64,000 nt of DNA, taken from the NCBI GenBank assembly GCA_035048815.1, contig JAUCBN010000020.1:3665501-3729500 (forward strand). The letters are read 5' to 3'. The notes under the pieces were generated by a model. The model worked only from the letters and a program-made list of their open reading frames with translations. It ran no database searches and had not been told where the DNA came from. The position numbers and the translations under genes are program-made. This DNA comes from Abelmoschus esculentus. Its lineage: Eukaryota; Streptophyta; Magnoliopsida; Malvales; Malvaceae. How positions within the stretch are numbered: the first letter of the stretch is position 1; every line of letters begins with the position of its first letter. Of this stretch, positions 22,884 through 32,746 are shown in pieces.

Positions 22884-25122
22884 TCCGTCTTCGATCTTCA
22901 CTGTTTTTCTTTGAATTTCAGCCCAAAAGATTTATTTTTTCATTTTTGGAAAGTGTTTTTGGTATGTTTGAATAACTGGGGATTAGGATATCTCTATTTG
23001 TGTGAGGGATTTAGAGGTTTTGGATAGGTTTCGTAGCTGCAACTCGACTATGAGCTACAATGGGACGAAAATCCGGTGGGCGGATCCGGATGCAGAATCA
23101 GGTCGGCGGTAGAGTACGAGGCAAGAGAGTTGTGATGTGTTTTCAGGGAAGTGGGTGTTTGACAACCAATCGTACCCGCTTTACCAAGAGTCGGACTGCC
23201 CATATATATCGGACCAGTTGGCTTGCCATAAGCATGGAAGGTCTGATCTGCGATTTCAGTTTTGGAGATGGCAGCCTTATAACTGCAATTTGAAGAGGTA
23301 AATTCCCCGTATATTTGCTTAAATGTTAAGAACCTTGTCTCAGATTTGCTCATGCATAGCATAGTAGATAAATTCGAATACAAGGAGGTGTAGCTAATTC
23401 AAGAGTACTTATTGGTATGATAAGAATTAGATGAATTGGCATTGTAACTAATGCCATGTGAACAATGTAATGTAATTCTTCTGAGTAGTGACACTGTGAG
23501 ATAATGTTTTTGGCCATAGATAACGAACTTTCTGTCATTTTTTCCCTAAAATTTGATTTATTATATAGGCTTCAAGCTTTTAATGATAGTAGCATTGTAG
23601 ATAGATTCATAAGGTGTAGCTAATTCAAAATGATATGGATTAGATGTATTGGCATAGTAGTGAAACTGTGTGTTAATGTTCCGGCCTTAGATAATGGAAC
23701 TTTCTGTCAATTTTTTTCCTCAGATTTGTTTATTATATAGGCTTCAAGCTTTTAATGACAGTAGATAGTAGGTAAATTTGAATACGGGCAGGTGTAGCTA
23801 TTTCAAGAGCGCTTATAAATGTGGTATGAATGGAATGTGATTCTTATGAGTAGTGAAACTGTGTGTTAATGTTTTGGCCTGGGATAATGGAACTTTCTGT
23901 CAATTTTCCTCTTATTTTCCCTGTTATGCAGGTGGAATGTGTATGAAATGTGGGAGAAGTTGAGAGGGAAGAAGCTAATGTTTGTTGGAGATTCACTAAA
24001 CAGAGGTCAATGGATATCAATGGTGTGCTTGTTACAGTCGGTGATCCCGGCAGATAAGAAATCCATGACTCCAAATGCTCAGGTTACCATTTTCAGAGCA
24101 GAGGTAATCCAGGAGCAGGAAACATCCTCTAAGAGGTTTAAATGTAAAGAATAGAACTGCACGTATTATATAAGCAGGTGATAGATTTTGGAAATCTCAT
24201 AGTAAAGAATATCATCGCTATGTACTGCTCATGTCATTTGCAGGAATACAATGCTACAGTGGAATTTCTCTGGGCTCCACTTCTGGTCGAATCTAATTCC
24301 GATGATCCCGTAAATCACAGATTGTCTGAACGGATTATCTATCCAGATTCAGTTCTTAAGCATTCATTGCAGTGGGAGCATGCAGATATACTAATATTTA
24401 ACTCATATTTGTGGTGGAGACAAGGCCCAGTAAAGTTGTTGTATGTTTAATAACCGGAGCCTGAAAGGTTCTTAGTTTAGCTTTACGAAAGATACATGTA
24501 TATCGGAAGATGTATTGAATTCCTATCATATTTGCTACTTTTGCAGGTGGAGTTCTGAGGAAAATGGAGCCTGTGAGGAACTTGATGGTTTAGGAGCCAT
24601 GGAGTTGGCCATGGGAGCTTGGGCAGACTGGGTAGCATCGAAAGTCAATCCCTGGAAGAAACGTGTCTTTTTTGTTACAATGTCTCGGACACATTTCTGT
24701 TGAGGGTATTTACATCTAACCTGAATTGTTCCATGTTTCTCTCATCCCTATAATTCACCTGGTGAAAGCTGGTTGAAGGCTCTAGGCTTGCGCTTCTCAT
24801 TTTCGGTTGAAGCCCATTTAAGAAATTTTAGCTTATATTTGCTAACATTTTGCCATTTTTCAGGAGTCAAGAATGGGAACCCGGAAGTGAAGGAAATTGC
24901 TATAACCAAATGAGGCCTATCACTACAGAGGGCTACTGGGGAAGTGGTTCCGACTTGCCGACCATGCGCATGGTGGATAAAGTTCTTTCCCGGTTGGGTT
25001 CAAGGTGTCAGTTATCAATATCACTCAACTCTCGGAATATCGAAAAGACGGACACACTTCTATTTATAGAAAATTTTGGGAGACACTGAGCCCCCAGCAA
25101 TTGGCTAACCCCGCAAGCTACT
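22884..25122 (+). pseudogene. TBL exons between the two insertions
   Basis: Exon pieces read by eye: 22884 to about 22957 (donor GTATGT), about 23131 or earlier to 23297, 23932-24103, 24244-24440, 24547-24699 and 24864-25122. Junction phases agree, for example TTGTT|GTATGT joined to GTGGAGTTC restores LWSSEE. The 23131 exon encodes CDVFSGKWVFDNQSYPLY; the 23932 exon encodes KLMFVGDSLNRGQW with the GDS serine. In the same frame an in-frame TAG lies at 23110-23112. The donor after 24699 reads TTGAGG instead of GTGAGG, and one base is missing near 25001-25005. The text then stops at the second retrotransposon. Confidence 0.85.
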
Positions 25123-25418
25123 TGTCAGGGAACATAAATAATTTAGCCGTTGCTTTTTATTATTTCTGTTAGCTTGAATTTCTGTTATTTTTTTGTCATG
25201 TATGAGCTGTTATTTTCAGGTTGGTTAGCCAGCTGGCCCTTGATTTATGGGTTTGAAACGCTATCGTTTGACTTATGGATGTAAAGGTTAAAAGCAACAG
25301 TTTTGTTGAGGGAGAAGTATCGAAAAACTGAATGAAATTTCTTATCTTCTTCTTTTCTTCTCTTCTAAATCCTCTGTATCTCTTTCCATTTTTCTAATTT
25401 CTGTGAACAACCTTTACA
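25123..25418 (+). repeat. Chromovirus 5' LTR
   Basis: 296 bp, TGTCAGGGAACATAAATA to CCTTTACA. It is followed by GGTATCAGAGGC (25421-25432), a near-match to the initiator tRNA-Met primer site. An LTR this short leaves little room for promoter elements. Confidence 0.92.
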
Positions 25419-25448
25419 AAGGTATCAGAGGCCAGCACGATCCTTATC

Positions 25449-26690
25449 ATGGTAGACGGCGTTATCACCCGGCGACAGGCGGCACGACAACAACAAGCGA
25501 ACCAGCAAGTTGTGGAGGTTGCACCGACCCAAACCCAACCAGCCACCCAGAACCTAGTTGAATCCCAAGAGTCTCCTTCAGCACATGTTCTCCAATCTGA
25601 GTTCAATCGGGAAATTTCTCAGCTTAAGTCAGAGATGGATTCCAAATTTGTCGATATGCGTGCTTCGATTCTCACAGAGATTCAAAAGTTAATCTCTATT
25701 GTGTTAGGCAAGAACCCAGTGGCAGAAGGGATTTTAGGAGCTCCTCTTCCTTTGGTTCCTCCGAGGGTGATTCCCCAAACTTCACACCCAGGGCCCCAAC
25801 CAGCAACATTTGTTCATGCTTTGAGTAGCCGGGTTGTTGAGTTACCAGTCGAGATCATTTCCGAGAAGGAATTTTTAGAAAAAACCACACCATTGATTCC
25901 TCTTTCCAACAACAATTTTGCTTACCGATTGCTGTGTCCCAAGTTCGATGGGACCAATTTTAAGGATTGGGTCGTCAAGTTGTAGCAATTTTTCGAGGCC
26001 GAGGGAGTGCCTGAGTCGGCCAAGGTTAGACTTGTGATGTTACACTTGGAGGGGAAGGCTCTTCAATGGCACCAGTTTGTGATGCGTGAGGTACAAGATC
26101 TCAGTACAGTGGGTTGGGCACACTACCTTTAGTTGCTTCGAGATCGTTTTGCTCCAGAAGGTTTTTCGGATCCGTTCGCAGAGCTCGTTGCCCTTCATCA
26201 GACAGATTCTGTTAAGACTTTCTATGAGGAGTTCGTTACATTACTGAACCAGGTAAATTTACCCGATGACTATGTGCCCAGCATGTTTAAGAATCACCTT
26301 CGTTTAGAGATCAATCAGTTTTTGAAACTTTTACAACCAAAGAATTTGATTGAAGCTTTTCATATGGCAAAGCATTTAGAATGCATTTTTCATCCTTCTG
26401 TTAAAAAAATCACTGCTCTTGTTATTATACAAGCTCGAACCAACATGCCTCCTAATTTGTCTGCTCCCCCTCGTATACCTATTGTGAGTCATGCTAGCAA
26501 TACTAGATATACCAATCCTGTTGTACCTAGTCCAAATTCTAGTAAGGCTCCTACTATCACCAGTGGGAAGAAGGGTCCTCGGATGCTCACTTCTGCTGAA
26601 ATTGAGGATCGCAGGAGGAAAGGGTTATGCTTCTGGTGTTCCTCCAAATATACACCAGGGCATCGTTGCGTTAAATCTCAGGTATTCTAG
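25449..26690 (+). pseudogene. Chromovirus gag, with in-frame stops
   Basis: Starts at ATG 25449 (MVDGVITRRQAARQQQ). A capsid-like retrotransposon gag domain spans about 25940-26370, with TAG at 25983 and 26130 inside it (the frame is otherwise continuous). A zinc knuckle, CFWCSSKYTPGHRC, lies near 26629-26672. A third TAG at 26688 separates it from the protease part in the same frame. The flanking codons suggest single C-to-T or G-to-T changes. Confidence 0.8.
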
Positions 26691-26693
26691 ATC

Positions 26694-29600
26694 ATGGTAG
26701 ATGGCAGTGAGGAGGAGGGGGAACCAGAAGAATTTGTGGATTGTGCGAACACTTTAGAGGCCGAGAAGAGTGAGTCTCTTGTGCTTTCTTTACAGGCTAT
26801 GTGGGGGATGTCCTCGTGGGAAACAATAAAGTTGAGAATATCAATTGGGGGAATGGATTTTGTGGCACTGGTAGACTCGGGTAACACTCACAATTTTTTG
26901 AGTAATACAGTAGCAAAGAGGATGGACTTGCGAGTGGAGAAAAAAGCTAGCTTGAAGGTTATGGTGGCTGATGGAGGTGTAGTGGAAACCATGGGAATTT
27001 GCAGAGCAGTGGAATGGGTTTCTCAGGGTCATTCTTTCATTTCAGACTATTTGGTGCTGCCCTTAAAGACTTGTGACCTTATGCTGGGGGTACAATGGCT
27101 TTCAACTTTAGGATCAGTGAAATGGGATTTTGCTGCTTTGACTATGGAGTTTCAAAAAGGTGAAAAGATGGTCATTTTTCAAGGCATTCAGTCTACACCA
27201 GTGGAGTGGATTGAACCCAAATCTTGTGCCAAATTTTTAAGAGGAGGGCTCAATCCTTACAAAGCTTATGTCTTGTTGATGAATGTTAAATTGGACATCA
27301 AACCAAAGCAGCATGAGAATAATCCGGCAGAATTACAAAGCTTGTTGACAGAATTCGAGGATGTATTTGAAGAACCAAAATGTTTGCCTCCTGAGAGAGG
27401 GCATGACCACAAAATTTCCCTAGTAGATGAAAGAGCAGTGGTTAAGCTGAGACCTTATCGTTACCCAGCATTTCAAAAGGATGAAATAGAAAAGATGACA
27501 CGAGAAATGTTGAAAAGTGGAGTAATAATGGACAATAACAGTTCTTTTGCTTCCCCAGTAGTAATGGTCAAGAAAAAAGATGGTTCTTGGCGCATGTGTG
27601 TAGACTACCGAAGATTGAACCAAGTAACTTTGAAGGATAAATTTCCCATGCCAATCATAGAAGAATTACTAGATGAATTGGGGTCTGCTAGGGTGTTTTC
27701 TAAGCTTGATTTAAGATCAGGCTATCACCAAATAAGGACGTGGGAACTCGACATTCCAAAGATAGCCTTTCGCACCCATGAAGGCCATTTCGAATTTGTG
27801 GTATGCCATTTGGGCTCACCAATGCCCCAGCAACATTCCAAGGTCTTATGAACAAAATCTTTAACCATTTGTTGAGGAAAACAGTGTTGGTTTTCTTGGA
27901 TGATATCCTAGTTTATTCCACCACATGGGAAGCACATTGGCAACATCTTAAGGAGGTGTTGGATATATTGAGACAACATAAGCTTTTTGCTAAGATGAGT
28001 AAATGCAAATTTGGAGCCACTAAGGTTGATTATTTGGGATATGTCATCTCCCAAGGTGTGATATCAATGGAGACCTCAAAGGTGCAATGTATTCGCGATT
28101 GGCCAGCCCCACAATCTCTTAAGGAATTAAGAGGGTTCCTTGGACTTTCGGGCTATTATAGAAGGTTTATCAAAGGTTATGGAACTATGGCCAAGGATCT
28201 TACTGAATTATTAAAAAAAGGGGGCTGGAAGTGGACTGAGAAGGAGCAGGTAGCTTTTGAAGCACTAAAATTAGCAATCCAAACAGCTCCAGTTTTGAAT
28301 CTGCCTGATTTCAGCAAAATTTTTGTAGTTGAAATTGATGCCTCAGCTTTGGGCGTTGGAGCAGTCTTGAGTCAAGAGGGGAAGCCACTAGCTTTTTTTA
28401 GTAAAGCTTTGGGAGTTCGACATCAAGGCCTTTCCATCTACGAAAAAGAGATATTGGTTGTTCTTTTAGCTGTAAAAAAATGGTCCCCTTATTTGCTTGG
28501 GAGACACTTTAAAGTGAAGACTGACCATCAAAGTCTTAAGTTTTTAACTGATAAGCAAGCTATTACTCCTTCGCAGCAAAAGTGGGTGGTTAAAATGATG
28601 GGGTACGATTTTGAAGTAATATATAGAAGTGGCATTCATAACAAGGTTGCGGATTTGCTATCTCGAAATCCTTTATTTGGAAGTTGTCAAGCTCTCACTA
28701 GAAGCAGCAACATCTCTGAGTTGTGGCAAGAAATTATTCGATCCTGGGAACAAGATCAAAAAATTCAGCAAATCATCACATCTTTGAAAGAGGGAAAGCC
28801 CAAGTATTCGAAATATGTGTGGGATGGCAGATTGTTAAGAAGAAAGGGAAAGGTTGTTGTAGGTAGTGATGACACTTTGAGAAAAAAATTGTTGGGTTAT
28901 TTTCATGAGAGTCCTATGGGAGATTATTCAGGAGTAAAGGCTACCATGAAAAAAATTGTGGTTGTGGTGTATTGGAAAGGATTGAGGAAAGCTGTTAGAA
29001 AAATGGTAAGGGAATGCACAATCTGCCAGCAGAATAAATCAGATTTGCAGCATCCTAGAGGTTTGTTACAACCTCTATCAATACTCGAAACTGTATGGAC
29101 CTCAATTAGCATAGACTTTGTAGAGGGACTTCCAAATTCCAGAGGTGAAAATGCTATTATGGTAGTAGTGGATCGGTTAAGTAAATATGCATATTTCATA
29201 GCTATCTCTCACCCCTTTACAGCAGTAGATATTGCTCATATCTTTATGGAGAATGTATTTCGATTGCATGGATTGCCAGAAAATGTGATATGTGACAGGG
29301 ATAAGGTGTTTATGAGCACTTTTTGGCAGGAGTTGTTTCGAAAGCTGGGGATCACAATTAACTTCTCTACAACCTATCATCCCGAGTCAGATGGGTAAAC
29401 CGAGAGGGTAAACCAAAGTCTAGAAACTTACCTACGATGCATGACAGGTGAGAGACCCAAGGAATGGAGTTGTTGGCTTCATTTGGTTGAATGGTGGTAC
29501 AACACCTCACACCACACATCCATTAACACCACTCCATATAAGGTGCTTTATGGACATGAGCCTCCTTTGCATTTGCCTTACTTAGCTGGGGAATCTAATG

Positions 29601-30139
29601 TTGCTGCTGTGGACAGATCCTTACAACAGAGAGAGACAACAATTAAGATCATGAAATTTTACTTGCAACGAGCCCAAGAAAGGATGAAGCAACAAGCAGA
29701 TAGAAATAGAACTGATTGTGAGTATCAAGAGGGGGATATGGTTTATTTAAAACTTCAACCATATAGACAACAATCAGTCCAAGTAAGGGGCTGTTAGAAA
29801 TTGGCTCCAAAATAGTTTGGACCATTTAAAATCGTTTGCAGAATTAGTAAGGTTGCTTACAGATTGGAATTGCCTGTTAATTCTAAGGTTCATCCAGTTT
29901 TTCATGTATCACAACTAAAGAAGCATATTGGATCAGAAGTGGTACAAAGTGAGTTGCCTGTGGTGGGGTTGGATGGTACCATAGCCAAGGAACCTAAGAG
30001 TATATTGGAGAGGAGGATGGTTAAACGAGGGAATCGAGCTATTACCGAAGTTTTAGTGGAGTGGACAAACTCATTTCCGGAAGATGCGACTTGGGAGATC
30101 TTACATAAGCTGCAACAACAATTTCCAAATTTTATTCCT
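26694..30139 (+). pseudogene. Chromovirus pol (protease, RT, RNase H, integrase, chromodomain), broken
   Basis: Protease LVDSGNTHNF near 26868. Reverse transcriptase includes SKLDLRSGYHQI (about 27700) and the catalytic FLDDILVY (about 27890). RNase H includes FVVEIDASALGVGAVLSQEG. The integrase zinc-binding region has H...C-C, but its second histidine position reads GDYSG; the core has SIDFVEGLP. A chromodomain-like end (KSILERRMVKRG...VEWTNSFPEDATWE) lies at about 29990-30120. A frameshift near 27800 and stops at 29396, 29795 and 29813 disable it. Confidence 0.85.
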
Positions 30140-30171
30140 TGAGGACAAGGATGGTTTTCAGGAGGGAATAT

Positions 30172-30467
30172 TGTCAGGGAACATAAATAATTTAGCCGTT
30201 GCTTTTTATTATTTCTGTTAGCTTGAATTTCTGTTATTTTTTTGTCTTGTATGAGCTGTTATTTTCAGGTTGGTTAGCCAGTTGGCCCTTGATTTATGGG
30301 TTTGAAACGCTATCGTTTGGCTTATGGATGTAAAGGTTAAAAGCAACAGTTTTGTTGAGGGAGAAGTATCGAAAAACTGAATGAAATTTCTTATCTTCTT
30401 CTTTTCTTCTCCTCTAAATTCTCTGTATCTCTGTCCACTTTTCTAATTTCTGTGAACAACCTTTACA
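30172..30467 (+). repeat. Chromovirus 3' LTR
   Basis: Same length as the 5' copy. It is preceded by the purine-rich CAGGAGGGAATA (30159-30170), the polypurine tract. The differences from the 5' LTR are mostly transitions. Confidence 0.92.
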
Positions 30468-30543
30468 CTACTCTGATTGCATACACTGGTGCTTACCTGG
30501 TGTGCCTGATGTGTGGAATGAATTGATATTCCACTTCTTGTAA
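30468..30543 (+). pseudogene. TBL last exon, distal part with the DxxH motif
   Basis: It begins with the target duplication CTACT (30468-30472) and continues the reading frame broken at 25122. It encodes SDCIHWCLPGVPDVWNEL, then a short hydrophobic tail, ending at TAA 30541-30543. DxxH is the second half of the TBL catalytic triad. It sits 5.3 kb from the rest of its exon. Confidence 0.88.
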
Positions 30544-30890
30544 AAGTAAGTGAACAATTGAAATTCTTTTAGTATCTTAGGGCCTTGGATAGTTAAGTGA
30601 AATGATTGCTTATAAGAATTAAATTCTTGTATTTTGAAATTTCAGAACCATAGACTCTAGAGGAGACCAATAACAAACCCAGAACTAACATCCAAAACCT
30701 TGATGGATCTGCTACATTTCTTATCGCAACAGCTAACCAAGAACTGATATTGTGTCCTGCAAACACCAAACAATTAGGTAATAGCCTCTTTGGTGATAAG
30801 TGTGGCAAGTGGAGTAGGCAGATGCCCACACCATGATATTGCATTACAATCACAAATAGTTTTCTCTATTATAGTAAATAGTAGTGATGA
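30544..30890. other. 3' flank of the broken TBL gene
   Basis: It probably held the TBL 3' untranslated region. An 86-codon minus frame (30853-30593) is open but not recognised. Confidence 0.3.
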
Positions 30891-31300
30891 TTTGGGGGTA
30901 AAATACACTCCAAGTCACTCGATTATTAGTTTGGTTACAAACAATCATTTATTTAAAAAGATATAATTTAGTCACTCAATTAAAAAATATTACAAATAAG
31001 TCCATTTAATCTTTATTTTTCTCTATTATTGTAAATACTTTTTAGTGTAGTTATTTAATTTTAACTTTACAGTATTACACGATAACTAAATAAGTTAAAT
31101 TTATTGATATGTTTCAAATTAAGACCAGATTGATCATAATTATAAATATTAAAGATAATTTTTTATTATATCAGACCACATCAAATGTTGTTTTTCCTAT
31201 TTTAACAACGGAGTGTTCTGCGTGTCGTAATGTTTTTTTAATTAAATTATAACTTTAAGGGAGAAAATGTTGAGTGGCCTGGTGTATATTTTACCAAAAT
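30891..31300. mobile_element. MITE-like element upstream of MIR390
   Basis: Left end TTTGGGGGTAAAATACACTC and right end GGTGTATATTTTACCAAAA form imperfect inverted repeats of about 35 bp, continuing with AAGTCACTC against GAGTGGCC. The interior is AT-rich, without a coding frame. It ends about 225 bp before the predicted TATA box of MIR390. Confidence 0.5.
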
Positions 31301-31526
31301 TATCAACAGAAAAAATGATATAAAAAATAAGAAAATGGAAATTATGGCAAAAATAGGGTCCATCTCTTCGTGGGAGGCAAAGAATCATGATTTACATTTC
31401 CCACAAGGCAGCATTAAAAAGAACAGATAACAGAAGATGGGAACAAAAACAAAAGTACATATTTACATTATCAAATCCGTGAAGAGTTAAGTCGGTCAAG
31501 CTCAGGGAAGAGCTCTCCTCAGCTGC

Positions 31527-31534
31527 TATAAATA
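31527..31534 (+). promoter_or_regulatory. Predicted TATA box of MIR390
   Basis: TATAAATA lies in GCTGCTATAAATACATGGG, about 135-140 bases before the hairpin. A start near 31558 is expected. The spacing is normal for plant pri-miRNAs; the assignment is by position only. Confidence 0.5.
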
Positions 31535-31663
31535 CATGGGAGCTGCTCTCTTTTAACTCCCACAGCAACATCCTCATATAGCTTATGGTAGTCCTTTACT
31601 TTTTTCAGTTGGTTTATGTAGCAGCCTTGCTTGGTTGTGTACGTTTTGTTTCCGAAATTTAAG

Positions 31664-31786
31664 TATGGAAGAATCAGTTAAGCTCAGGAGGGATAGCGCC
31701 ATGGACATGATATTAAAGCTTTTATAGCATGTAAATCCAATCCTGTTGACGCTATCCATCCTGAGCTTCATCGGTTCTTCTTGCTC
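31664..31786 (+). ncRNA. MIR390: MIR390 precursor hairpin
   Basis: The 5' arm at 31680-31700 is, as I recall it, identical to plant miR390 (starts AAGCTCAGGAGG, ends ATAGCGCC). The 3' arm at 31750-31770 (starts CGCTATCCATCC, ends TGAGCTTCA) is the star strand. The stem extends below the duplex through GAAGAATCAGTTAAGCTC pairing with GAGCTTCATCGGTTCTTC. The loop is 31701-31749. miR390 is loaded into AGO7 and cleaves TAS3 RNA to start tasiARF production, which restrains ARF2/3/4 in leaf polarity, phase change and root growth. The duplex appears intact. Confidence 0.95.
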
Positions 31787-32746
31787 TTGCGTTGCATGCT
31801 CCGTTGAATCGAACAACAAAAATTCATGTAAGTACCTAGTGCTGCATTTTCCTCTGTTCTATACGCTTTTACCAAGTTTTTGTTGCTTTCCATGTTCAAA
31901 CTTGTATGCTATATATTTCAGCGACTTGAGTGTAAGTGTCGAACACATGTATAACTAGATACTTGTGAGTTGGGGAATTAACAACATCCATACATAGAAC
32001 TGTTTCTCGTTTTAATCTCACTTGGATTTCCAGATGATTATATTCTTCAAGCAAACATCGAATGAACTCGAACAGTTCCGGTTCATCAATGGATTGAAGA
32101 CATCAGCAACAGCATAGGGAGCAGGTCAAGTAAAATGTTTCCAAGTCCGGAAGACATTATTGTTATAAGTATTCTTCTTTTTGTTTTCTAATGGTGAATG
32201 AGTATTTCAGCAGCATGTGCATCAATAGTTGTAAGCAATCATATCATACATGATACATGGTTATGTATGCTTCTCTGTTATCATGGTCCGTTGTTCATTG
32301 TTTGTATCTGGAATTGAGCAAAGTGTCAAAGGGTATAGGGCCTAAGTTTGTATTTTTTCTTGTAATGGCTGGACCTATACCTTGGCTGTGGCAGGGGACC
32401 TTGCTGTTTCTTTTGGCTAATTGGTTCTCCACATTAATTAATGTCACGTTTTGGCAAAAACTAAATGACAAAAATGGGGTAGAAAGTAGAAACTTATAAT
32501 TCTATTGCTCCTTCATCCTCTCAGTTCATACAGGGAAAATATAAACAAAAAAGTATATGTACTTCTCCATAACCAAAAGGAAGAAAATGAAACAAAGATT
32601 CCAAAATAAGGAACCAGTAGTATAACCAGAGGCTTGTGACAGATTTCCTGTGGGAACCGAAGTCCGAACGTCGTCTCGAATGACATGTTTGATGTTAACT
32701 ACAATACTAGGTAGCACATAAAGTCCTAAAATCTGCTCTCTGTAAA
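31787..32746. other. MIR390 downstream transcript region and DREB2-like 3' flank
   Basis: No protein gene was found. The small frames at 31746-31958 and 32257-32499 overlap or follow the hairpin and look like chance. Part of this stretch is likely pri-miR390 and part the 3' untranslated region of the gene on the minus strand. Confidence 0.35.

Larger units (their letters stand above)
25123..30467 (+). mobile_element. Ty3/gypsy chromovirus inserted in the TBL last exon
   Basis: Target duplication CTACT (25118-25122 and 30468-30472). Two 296-bp LTRs (25123-25418, 30172-30467), TG...CA ends, differ at about 7 positions by eye, which indicates a recent insertion. Order: PBS, gag, protease, reverse transcriptase, RNase H, integrase, chromodomain-like tail, polypurine tract. 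Gag and pol share one frame, broken by TAG at 25983, 26130 and 26688, a one-base loss near 27800, TAA at 29396, and TAG at 29795 and 29813. The clade is Reina/Galadriel-like rather than Tekay, judged only from the RNase H style. Confidence 0.92.
10147..30543 (+). pseudogene. TBL-family polysaccharide O-acetyltransferase, broken by two LTR retrotransposons
   Basis: Trichome birefringence-like (TBL/DUF231) proteins are Golgi type II membrane proteins. The clade around TBL28-34 acetylates xylan. Removing both insertions and one copy of each target duplication gives a coherent gene. It has an N-terminal membrane anchor (10261-10360), the TBL N-terminal domain (CDVFSGKWVFDN, from 23131), the GDS motif (FVGDSLNRGQW) and the terminal DCIHWCLPG motif that supplies the catalytic Asp and His. 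The last motif now lies beyond the second retrotransposon. Further lesions are a mutated splice donor (TT for GT at 24700) and a one-base loss near 25001-25005. The product cannot be made. Confidence 0.88.

Noticed and set aside
31746..31958. 70-codon frame after MIR390 as a small secreted peptide
   Set aside because: It begins inside the hairpin's 3' side and has no conserved peptide motif; MIR390 explains the conservation.
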